Below, piece by piece: positions 1-6,256 of a DNA stretch of 13,184 nt (its first letter is position 1; the number at the start of each line of letters is the position of its first letter). Made by a program: the position numbers and the translations under genes. The DNA is from Candidatus Atribacteria bacterium (GTDB taxonomy: Bacteria; Atribacterota; Atribacteria; Atribacterales; Atribacteraceae), in assembly GCA_018056205.1 (NCBI GenBank), contig JAGPGC010000019.1:1-13184 (forward strand), in the 5' to 3' direction. The notes beneath the pieces were generated by a model that searched no databases, was not told where the DNA came from, and saw only the letters and a program-made list of their open reading frames with translations.

Positions 1-70
1 TTCCCAATAAAATCCAAGTAAATAGTTCTATTCTATGATTGATGATTATCTTCGGTTTTTCATTCCACAT
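1..70 (-). CDS. mrdA: Penicillin-binding protein 2 (MrdA), N-terminal fragment, cut by window edge
   Basis: An ATG at 70-68 opens a frame that stays open to the left edge, giving 23 codons plus one base. The short basic start is followed by a run (ELFTWILLG) that looks like the beginning of a membrane anchor. The start lies inside the last codons of mreD, overlapping it by 11 bp, the same style of junction seen throughout this operon. PBP2, the transpeptidase that cross-links peptidoglycan during elongation, commonly follows mreC-mreD and starts with such an anchor. The identity rests on gene order and the anchor only, because no catalytic domain is visible; rodA is the main alternative. Confidence 0.5.
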   Translation of the reverse strand, partial: MWNEKPKIIINHRIELFTWILLG

Positions 71-566
71 TATTCAACCTCTCAGGAGGAAAAACATAAA
101 ACCAGGCGGAAAGAAAAAATAAGTTTAAAAGGAAAGAAAGAAAAAATAGCTCGATCCTGAATACCCAAGATTGCTGAATACTCTTAGCAAAAAATTGTAT
201 AAAGAAAATAAAGAACAATTCAACTATAGGTGCTGTGATACAAAATCCTAAAAGCGATTCAGTTGTAATGGAAAAAAGGGAAATCCAAGCCTGAGACAAT
301 AAGAATAAACCAATACTTAGTAAAAGGTGGAATCCAAAAATCGAAAAGGAAAAAATATCTAAAAGAAATGCTACCAAAAGACAGGCAACAAAAACCAGGT
401 ACCATCTTTCCTCCGAAGTACCTATCACCCAAACCAAGAAAGGCAAAAAAGAAAGCTGAGCTAATATTGACCAATAATGCGTCAAAATAGCATTTTTCAA
501 AAAAAATATTGAAAAAAAAACTAGAATAACCAGAACAAATTTACTAATGTTCATTACTTGTACCAT
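60..566 (-). CDS. mreD: Rod shape-determining protein MreD
   Basis: This 168-residue protein is almost entirely hydrophobic, with about five membrane segments separated by very short loops, and matches the length and character of MreD. MreD is an integral membrane partner of MreC in the elongasome, which directs lateral peptidoglycan synthesis with MreB, RodA and PBP2. The main support is position directly after a clear mreC; MreD sequences are poorly conserved, so no diagnostic motif can be cited. The first ATG (566) overlaps mreC by 23 bp. A second in-frame ATG at 554 (start MNISK) would overlap by 11 bp, matching the mreD/PBP2 junction. Neither has a convincing ribosome binding site, so translation probably depends on coupling to mreC. 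Confidence 0.8.
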   Translation of the reverse strand: MVQVMNISKFVLVILVFFSIFFLKNAILTHYWSILAQLSFLPFLVWVIGTSEERWYLVFVACLLVAFLLDIFSFSIFGFHLLLSIGLFLLSQAWISLFSITTESLLGFCITAPIVELFFIFFIQFFAKSIQQSWVFRIELFFLSFLLNLFFLSAWFYVFPPERLNNVE

Positions 567-1362
567 TTAAGGTTGGTCGTATAATAAAAAGCTGATCTAA
601 TAGAGAAAAATCACATTCGGGTTGGATGATGACTTCTTTAAATAGGCTTCCTTCAGATTCTTTAATATCCAATACCTTTCCGATAACAATACCTCTTGGA
701 GTACTGGTGCCTAAACCAGATGTGATCACCAAATCACCAATTTGAACCTGAGAAGCTCGATAAACATAACGCATAACGCACAATCCTCTTCCGTTTCCTT
801 CAATTACTCCCAAATCCCTGGTTCTTTGAAGAATGGCTCCGGTCGCCATTTCAGGGCTTAAAATCAGCCGGATAATAGAATAATTGGTATAGGTCTGTTC
901 TACCCTTCCTACCAAACCTTGGTAAGTCACAACTGTTAAGTCAGGTACTATCCCATCATTGATTCCCTTATCAATGATCAGTTTTCCAAACCAATCATAA
1001 GGATCTCGGCCAATTACCAGGGATGGAATTACATCAAATGGTATTTGTTTTTCTATAGCCCCCGCGGCAAATTTCATTTCCAACTCACGGATCTGTTCAG
1101 TTAAAATAGTAAGTTCGTTTTGAAGCCTACCAACTTCCTTATGTAGTTCTTTATTTTCCTCCAATAAAATTCTTTTTGATGCAAAATTGGTGACTACCCA
1201 GTTTAGGCCATTCTGGACCACTGACCAGCCTCGATAGAAAGGAACGGAAATTCTTCTAAGTGTCCCTAACCATCCTGATACTTGATGATTTTGTAATGAA
1301 AAAACCACCAGCTGAAAAGAAACCAGAGCAATGATGAAAATGAAAAATATCTTCTTTTTCAT
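544..1362 (-). CDS. mreC: Rod shape-determining protein MreC
   Basis: MreC is a bitopic scaffold protein that acts outside the inner membrane and links MreB/MreD to the peptidoglycan synthases. The 272 residues show the family order: a short basic N-terminus, one membrane anchor (about residues 5-22), a coiled coil (about 64-98, rich in L/E/K heptads) and a C-terminal beta-rich domain. Recognisable stretches are VIGRDPYDWF (116-125), GLVGRV (149-154) and SGLGTSTPRGIVIGKV (215-230). Length is normal. The start codon overlaps the apbE stop (ATGA, 4 bp) and has no strong Shine-Dalgarno sequence, suggesting translational coupling. There is no mreB in the window; apbE occupies the place mreB often holds. 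Confidence 0.95.
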   Translation of the reverse strand: MKKKIFFIFIIALVSFQLVVFSLQNHQVSGWLGTLRRISVPFYRGWSVVQNGLNWVVTNFASKRILLEENKELHKEVGRLQNELTILTEQIRELEMKFAAGAIEKQIPFDVIPSLVIGRDPYDWFGKLIIDKGINDGIVPDLTVVTYQGLVGRVEQTYTNYSIIRLILSPEMATGAILQRTRDLGVIEGNGRGLCVMRYVYRASQVQIGDLVITSGLGTSTPRGIVIGKVLDIKESEGSLFKEVIIQPECDFSLLDQLFIIRPTLNGTSNEH

Positions 1363-2348
1363 GGAGGAATTGAATCCGTCGATTCCCTTTGAAATATTTT
1401 TGAGGCGGTTATATTTAAAATAAGCTTACCATCAGGTTGAATAGCAATAATGGCAACTCCAGGGAACCGTTCCTCAATAATTGGGATGAGGTCAGGACCT
1501 CCAGCCATAATTGCAGTTGAAATTGCATCAGCCTGGGAAGCATTGGGATAAACCACTGTCACACTAGCAAAATAATGGGAGGGGTAGCCAGTAAAGGGAT
1601 TGATTATATGATAATAGCGAATACCATTTTGTTCAAAAAAACGATAATAATCACCCGAAGTAGATACCGCCTGGTCTTTTACCTCAACTAACCCAATTAG
1701 CGATTCCTGTCGTGGATGTAAAATACCCACCCGAAAAATTTTCCCTAAAGCAAAAACCGTCCCTCCAGCGTTCACCAGCGCTGGAGATATTTGTTTTTTA
1801 TTCAGCTCAACAATCAGCATATCCACTAAGTAGCCCTTGGCAATTCCTCCTAAATCAATTTTCCCTTCCCCTATCCGAAGGGCACTTTTTTCTTGTTTAT
1901 CAATGCTGAGGGTACAATCAGAAATTTTCTCAATCAAATTTTGAATCCGATCGGGAGAAGGAATTCGAGGGTTATTGTTAAAGCCCCACTCATCCATCAA
2001 TGACCCAAGAAAAATATTAAAATATCCATTAGTCAGCTTGTGCATTTTTTGAGCATTTAAAAATAAATCACAGGTTTGATCACTAATCTCTATTGGCTCT
2101 TGGCTTTGATTTATTTTCCAAATTTCACTGTTGGGATTAAATCGATCCCATTTTCTATCCAAGTCTTGAATGAGAGCATCAAGGTTCGATGACAGGTTTT
2201 GATGTCGGAAAGGTAGTTCAATCTCTATCCAGGTATCAAAACCCTCATAAATAAAACGCTGTAAAGGATCTGGTTTTACAGCTAGCCATATTATAAAAAT
2301 TACTCCAAATCCTAAAAGCAAAAGCCATAAAAAAAGATAACGTTTCAC
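1359..2348 (-). CDS. apbE: FAD:protein FMN transferase (ApbE family)
   Basis: ApbE enzymes cleave FAD and attach FMN covalently to a threonine of extracytoplasmic redox proteins such as the RnfG/RnfD and NqrB/NqrC types. Counted from a GTG at 2348, the protein has 329 residues: a basic N-terminus plus membrane anchor (MKRYLFLWLLLLGFG, to about residue 23) with no lipobox cysteine, then the ApbE fold. Diagnostic motifs are the flavin-binding DLGGIAKGYLVD (165-176), LVNAGGTVFALG (191-202), STSGDYYRFF (229-238), HIINPFTGYPS (247-257) and DAISTA (274-279), whose Asp is the metal-ligand position. I chose GTG 2348 because it overlaps the amrS stop by one base (TAGTG) and begins a clean signal anchor. 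A TTG at 2387 would add 13 residues encoded inside the amrS zinc-motif region. No target flavoprotein is in the window. Confidence 0.92.
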   Translation of the reverse strand: MKRYLFLWLLLLGFGVIFIIWLAVKPDPLQRFIYEGFDTWIEIELPFRHQNLSSNLDALIQDLDRKWDRFNPNSEIWKINQSQEPIEISDQTCDLFLNAQKMHKLTNGYFNIFLGSLMDEWGFNNNPRIPSPDRIQNLIEKISDCTLSIDKQEKSALRIGEGKIDLGGIAKGYLVDMLIVELNKKQISPALVNAGGTVFALGKIFRVGILHPRQESLIGLVEVKDQAVSTSGDYYRFFEQNGIRYYHIINPFTGYPSHYFASVTVVYPNASQADAISTAIMAGGPDLIPIIEERFPGVAIIAIQPDGKLILNITASKIFQRESTDSIPP

Positions 2349-3340
2349 TAATCTACCAAAAAAAAGGGCGTTCCACAAATCTGACAACGACCGTCCTTCA
2401 GATTAACAATAGAAGTTCGGTATCCCGAACGGATAATCAAGGGCTCCCCACAATGAGAACAGTAAGATGTTTGGCCTTCCGATCCGTAAATATTCCCCAA
2501 ATATACATAGTGTAATTTCCTTCGAGCAATCTGATAAGCTTCCTGTAATACTTCAGGATCAGTTGGTGGTAAATCCAGCCGATAAGCCGGAAAATATCGA
2601 GAAAAATGGAGGGGGATATCAGGACTGATAGATGCCACAAAATCGACTAAACGTTGAATATATTCCAACGAATGATTAAGACCAGTAACCAAAAGGTTGG
2701 TAATTTCAATATGTACTTTCTGTTGATGACTCAATTCAATAGTCCGCAAAACCGGAGCTAAGGAACCTCCACAATATCTCCGATAAAAATCATCATCCAT
2801 CGCTTTCAAATCAATGTTCATGGCATCGATAAAGGGAAGAATTTCTAATAATGGTTGGGAGTTGATATATCCATTAGTAACCAAAACATTCTTCAGCTGA
2901 ACTTTTCTCGCTTTTTCAGTAGTTTCTCTAACAAATTCCCACCATATAAAAGGTTCATTATAAGTATAAGCAATACCAATGGAGCCTTGGGATTGAGCTA
3001 GTGATATAATTTTCTGGGAGTCCATCCAGGAAAGATTATCTATAAAACCTGTTTGTGAAATCTCCCAATTTTGACAAAATTGGCATTTTAAATTACAACC
3101 TACGCTTCCAATTGAAAGGATTTCTTTCCCGGGGAAAAAATGGTACAAAGGTTTCTTTTCTATCGGATCCATATTTACAGCCGAAACTCGGCGGTAAGTT
3201 AGGGCATATAAAACCCCTGCCCTATTTTCTCTTATTTGACAAATCCCACGCCCGCCTGGGTTAATTCGACATTGATGGGGACAAAGCAAACATCTAACTC
3301 TTTGTTCCGACTCTTCTGTCCAATATTGAGCTTGAATCAT
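2348..3340 (-). CDS. amrS: AmmeMemoRadiSam system radical SAM enzyme
   Basis: This 330-residue protein contains the radical SAM signature CNLKCQFC (C82, C86, C89), which binds the [4Fe-4S] cluster that cleaves S-adenosylmethionine. It is preceded by an N-terminal cysteine set typical of the family (C17, C20, C24, C34; CLLCPHQC and GICQ). A C-terminal zinc-ribbon-like CxxC pair follows (C294/C297 and C319/C322). Stretches such as AYTYNEP (124-130) and MNIDLKA (174-180) match the AmrS/pyruvate formate-lyase activase-like group. The substrate is unknown for the family. The start overlaps the amrA stop by one base (TGATG), and adjacency to an AMMECR1 gene decides the subfamily. The third usual member, the Memo protein, is not in this window. 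Confidence 0.93.
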   Translation of the reverse strand: MIQAQYWTEESEQRVRCLLCPHQCRINPGGRGICQIRENRAGVLYALTYRRVSAVNMDPIEKKPLYHFFPGKEILSIGSVGCNLKCQFCQNWEISQTGFIDNLSWMDSQKIISLAQSQGSIGIAYTYNEPFIWWEFVRETTEKARKVQLKNVLVTNGYINSQPLLEILPFIDAMNIDLKAMDDDFYRRYCGGSLAPVLRTIELSHQQKVHIEITNLLVTGLNHSLEYIQRLVDFVASISPDIPLHFSRYFPAYRLDLPPTDPEVLQEAYQIARRKLHYVYLGNIYGSEGQTSYCSHCGEPLIIRSGYRTSIVNLKDGRCQICGTPFFLVD

Positions 3341-3897
3341 CAGGAATTTGCCTCTTTATTTTCCGCTTCACTGTATCGTTCCACCCTGAAGCGAAAAAGT
3401 TCCACCGGTTCATTGGGCTTGATTCCGGCTTTGGCACGAGCGATGCGGATTTGTTCTTGAACGGAATCTACCCCTTCAATATCTGGGAGTAAAAGCCCTC
3501 TTCGCCAGCCTCTTTGAACGATAATTCCATATTTTTTGGGATCGAGTTGATCAATAGAACTAATTGGTTCGGGAGGAGTTAGGATATCAACTGTGATATG
3601 AATTTTAGGAAGTTCCTCCAGAGTAACTGGGGGGAAGCGAGGATCCTCAATAGCTGCACTGACTGCATTATGAATAATCTCAGCAATTAAATTTTCCTGT
3701 TGGGGTTGAAAGGTACCAATACAGCCCCGAAGTTGACCACGAATTTTAAGGCAGACGAATACTCCTGCCTTTTGAGTATATAACTCTTGAGGAAGGTCTT
3801 TTGGTATAGGAAGATAGGTTCGGTGGGTTAAATAATAATCAATGGATTTTCTAGCTAAATCTGTCAAAATAGAACCAAGTTTATTTGGTAATATCAT
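3340..3897 (-). CDS. amrA: AMMECR1 family protein (AmmeMemoRadiSam system protein A)
   Basis: From the ATG at 3897 this is a 185-residue cytoplasmic protein of the AMMECR1 family, whose biochemical role is unknown. The hallmark is LRGCIGT in the middle of the protein, followed by an SAAIEDPRF stretch and a C-terminal EQIRIARAKAG...EPVELFRF region. An upstream ATG at 3963 would add 22 residues, but these read through the tail of the preceding gene in another frame and resemble a spurious hydrophobic leader. The ATG at 3897 has a purine-rich GGATGGTG just upstream, begins at the usual family N-terminus and overlaps the preceding gene by 17 bp. An ATG at 3909 is also possible. The one-base overlap with amrS suggests coordinated production of the pair. 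Confidence 0.9.
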   Translation of the reverse strand: MILPNKLGSILTDLARKSIDYYLTHRTYLPIPKDLPQELYTQKAGVFVCLKIRGQLRGCIGTFQPQQENLIAEIIHNAVSAAIEDPRFPPVTLEELPKIHITVDILTPPEPISSIDQLDPKKYGIIVQRGWRRGLLLPDIEGVDSVQEQIRIARAKAGIKPNEPVELFRFRVERYSEAENKEANS

Positions 3898-4309
3898 GGT
3901 TATCACCATCCAAATTAAAATGAGCAAGGTAACGCTGGCCAATAATAACTGCCGACCAATCATCTATGGCTACCGAAGGAACCCAAAAACCTTTGGGTAA
4001 TAGTTTTTTAAGTCCTCGGGGTGGGTGCATCTTAAAATAAAGTTGTCGAGCCTCCAAACTGCTATATCGTTCTTCAATAATCTCATAATTTATTTTCATC
4101 TGGTTCATTATTTGTATTACTCTTTTACATCCAGTACTGTTCCCTATAGCAACCTTCATTGGTGAATGCATTTCAGTAATTTTTTTGATAAAAGGTTCTA
4201 ATTCATTGAAGGGAAGGATTAACTGATTTAGCACCTCTCCTTTTAGGTTTAAAAGTGCTATCCCGCACTTTTCGGTTCCCGGATCAATAGATAAAATGAC
4301 TGTTCCCAT
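3881..4309 (-). CDS. Small RuvC/YqgF-fold (RNase H-like) nuclease-like protein
   Basis: This 142-residue protein begins with ILSIDPGTEKCG, the first strand and metal-binding Asp (D9) of the RuvC/YqgF RNase H-like fold. A second acidic site, EERYS (E79/E80), and a final IDDWSAV (D116/D117) complete the set of acidic residues expected for two-metal nucleases. A basic stretch between them (PPRGLKKLLPKG) could contact nucleic acid. It is about the size of YqgF and shorter than RuvC (about 160-175). YqgF acts in 16S rRNA 5' maturation and RuvC resolves Holliday junctions, but this looks like a divergent clade and I assign no substrate. It is the first gene of the downstream operon; its ATG lies only 8 nt from a -10-like box and has no Shine-Dalgarno sequence, so it may be leaderless. 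Confidence 0.75.
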   Translation of the reverse strand: MGTVILSIDPGTEKCGIALLNLKGEVLNQLILPFNELEPFIKKITEMHSPMKVAIGNSTGCKRVIQIMNQMKINYEIIEERYSSLEARQLYFKMHPPRGLKKLLPKGFWVPSVAIDDWSAVIIGQRYLAHFNLDGDNHDITK

Positions 4310-4317
4310 AGAAAACC

Positions 4318-4346
4318 ATTGTACTCGAGATTTTATTTTGATACAA
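4318..4346 (-). promoter_or_regulatory. Probable sigma70-type promoter of the nuclease-amr-apbE-mre operon
   Basis: On the minus strand, TTGTAT (4346-4341) and TACAAT (4323-4318) are separated by exactly 17 nt. The -10 matches TATAAT at five of six positions; the -35 keeps only TTG. Transcription starting about 7 nt downstream would begin at or within two bases of the ATG at 4309, implying a leaderless message. This is the only promoter-like signal I find between the two operons. Confidence 0.45.
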
Positions 4347-4368
4347 GGGAGATTAGGAAGGATTGAGG

Positions 4369-4380
4369 TTAATCGATTAA
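4369..4380. promoter_or_regulatory. 12-bp perfect palindrome TTAATCGATTAA
   Basis: This perfect palindrome lies between the post-hydA hairpin and the -35 of the next operon, 22 bp upstream of the -35 box. Size and position suit an operator for a dimeric regulator, but AT-rich palindromes of this length also arise by chance, and no second copy was noticed. Confidence 0.25.
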
Positions 4381-4381
4381 T

Positions 4382-4420
4382 AATCCGTTCCCCTTCCTAA
4401 ACAGTGAAGAGGAACGGATT
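4382..4420 (-). terminator. Stem-loop downstream of hydA, possible terminator
   Basis: A perfect 10-bp inverted repeat (AATCCGTTCC at 4382-4391 with GGAACGGATT at 4411-4420) can extend, after one mismatch, by four more pairs (CTTC/GAAG), leaving a 9-nt loop. It starts 48 bp beyond the hydA stop. The strand read out of hydA continues with ATTAATCG rather than a U-run, so it is not a canonical intrinsic terminator. It could be a weak or Rho-assisted terminator, or could protect the 3' end of the message. Confidence 0.5.
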
Positions 4421-4467
4421 GAATCAGACCAGAAACTACTTAATCCACAGGAAATTAACTCAACTAA

Positions 4468-6234
4468 CTACATCTTTTCTCGACAGGTGTAATGAGTATG
4501 CAAAAGGTGATGTGCCTTTTCACTATTCGGTTCACCGAGAAACTCTTCATAAAGTTTCTTTATAGCTGGATTCTCATGAGATTTCCTGATCGGAAGGTGC
4601 CGATCAACCTCATAGATCGCTTCGATTCGCCTCATACGAATCTCCAGATCAGTTGGTATGGGCTGACCACCTCCACCAATACAACCACCCGGACAAGCCA
4701 TAATCTCAATAAAATGATACTTTGAGGTTCCTTGTTTCAGTTGATCTAACAAAACCCTGGCGTTTCCTAATCCATGGGCAACCGCAACATTAACTTCCAA
4801 ACCTCCAACATTGATTACCGCTTCCTTGACTCCTTCTATACCACGCACATTGGTGAAATCAACCCGAGCCAAGGTTTCCCCGGTCAAAACTTCATAAACA
4901 GTTCGAAGAGCGGCTTCCATTACTCCTCCGGTTGCACCAAAAACGGCTGCTGCACCGGTTGAAATTCCCAGAGCCGGATCAAAATCCTCTTCGGGCATCT
5001 CTTTCAGATCAATTCCCTTTTCTTTGAGCATTCGAGCGGCTTCACGAGTAGTGAGAGAATAATCCACATCCTGATACCCGCTGGCTTTCATCTCATCTCG
5101 TTGACACTCATATTTTTTTGCCGTACAAGGCATTATGGAAACTACCACCATATTCAGGGGGTCAATACCCATTTTCTGGGCGTAATAGGTTTTTGCCATC
5201 GCTCCAAACATTTGTTGGGGCGATTTGCAAGTAGATACATTCTCCATTAGTTCTGGATAAAAATGCTCCATAAACTTAATCCAACCTGGACTACAAGAAG
5301 TTATAAGAGGTAATTTCCCACCTTTTTTAACTCGGTTAATGAATTCTGTTCCTTCTTCGAGAATGGTTAAATCGGCGGCAAAATTGGTGTCAAAAACCGC
5401 ATCAAAACCTAAGCGGCGAAAGCCGGCTACCATTTTACCGGTAGAGATACTTCCGATGGGCATTCCAAATGGTTCGCCGATACTGACTCGAACGGCAGGA
5501 GCGGTCTGAAGAATAACATATTTTTCTGGATCATCAAGAGCCTCCCAAACCATTTCGACATGGCTCACTTCGGAAAGAGCACCAGTTGGACAGGCTAAAA
5601 CACACTGTCCACAATTTATGCAAACGCTTTCCCCAAGAGGAAGCCCTAACGAGGGACTAACATAGGTATCAAATCCTCGACTGGCAAAATCAATGGCAAA
5701 AACACTCTGGATCTCAGAACAGGTTCGAATGCATCGTCCACAAAGTATGCAACGGTCAAGATCTCTCTTTACTGAAGGGCTACTATTATCAATAGGAAGA
5801 GTTTTCCTCTCTCCCTGAAAACGAATCTCTCGGATGCCAAATTCATAACAAAGACTTTGAAGCTCACAGGATTGGTTCCGATCACAGAGTTGACAATCTA
5901 AGGGATGATTGGATAAAATAAGTTCCAGATTGGCTCTGCGGGCATCTCGAACTTTCTTAGAAGCGGTTAGTACTTTCATACCCTCCCGAATAGGTGTAAC
6001 ACAAGATGCAACTAAATTGGGCTGACCTTCTACTTCAACCACACAGATTCGACAACCACCCCAAGGTGACAAACCGTCCATATAACATAGAGTTGGAATA
6101 TGATATCCCTCCATCTGACAAGCTTCTAAAAGAGTTAAATTTTCTGGGACATGACATTCTCTTCCATCGATAAAAATAGTTACCAACTTTTCGGATGTTT
6201 CTTTTTTAATTCTATCTGGTATGACTTTTGCCAT
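4468..6234 (-). CDS. hydA: [FeFe] hydrogenase catalytic subunit HydA (multimeric, bifurcating-type)
   Basis: This cytoplasmic subunit interconverts 2H+ + 2e- and H2. Domains in order: plant-type [2Fe-2S] (C50, C61, C64, C78); His-Cys3 [4Fe-4S] (H109, C113, C116, C122); two ferredoxin-type [4Fe-4S] motifs (C161/C164/C167/C171 and C204/C207/C210/C214); then the H-cluster domain. The latter shows TSCSPGW (311-317), MPCTAKKYE (367-375) and EIMACPGGCIGGGGQP (509-524). At 588 residues it fits trimeric/tetrameric bifurcating HydA/HndD, without the extra C-terminal [2Fe-2S] domain I recall in Thermotoga HydA. AAAGGAG lies 8 nt before the ATG. It is last in an operon with HydB, HydC and a NuoF-GltD fusion. 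The L1 motif has Ser after the Cys, where well-studied monomeric enzymes have a second Cys. Maturases HydEFG are not in the window. Confidence 0.97.
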   Translation of the reverse strand: MAKVIPDRIKKETSEKLVTIFIDGRECHVPENLTLLEACQMEGYHIPTLCYMDGLSPWGGCRICVVEVEGQPNLVASCVTPIREGMKVLTASKKVRDARRANLELILSNHPLDCQLCDRNQSCELQSLCYEFGIREIRFQGERKTLPIDNSSPSVKRDLDRCILCGRCIRTCSEIQSVFAIDFASRGFDTYVSPSLGLPLGESVCINCGQCVLACPTGALSEVSHVEMVWEALDDPEKYVILQTAPAVRVSIGEPFGMPIGSISTGKMVAGFRRLGFDAVFDTNFAADLTILEEGTEFINRVKKGGKLPLITSCSPGWIKFMEHFYPELMENVSTCKSPQQMFGAMAKTYYAQKMGIDPLNMVVVSIMPCTAKKYECQRDEMKASGYQDVDYSLTTREAARMLKEKGIDLKEMPEEDFDPALGISTGAAAVFGATGGVMEAALRTVYEVLTGETLARVDFTNVRGIEGVKEAVINVGGLEVNVAVAHGLGNARVLLDQLKQGTSKYHFIEIMACPGGCIGGGGQPIPTDLEIRMRRIEAIYEVDRHLPIRKSHENPAIKKLYEEFLGEPNSEKAHHLLHTHYTCREKM

Positions 6235-6256
6235 CCTCTTCTCTCCTTTCTCTTAA

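Noticed and set aside
2349..2387. TTG start adding 13 residues to ApbE
   Set aside because: The extension lies in the amrS zinc-motif region in another frame. GTG 2348 overlaps the amrS stop by one base and begins directly with a basic signal anchor.
3898..3963. Hydrophobic 22-residue N-terminal extension of AmrA
   Set aside because: It is encoded within the preceding nuclease-like gene in a different frame. AMMECR1 proteins are soluble and begin near the ATG at 3897.
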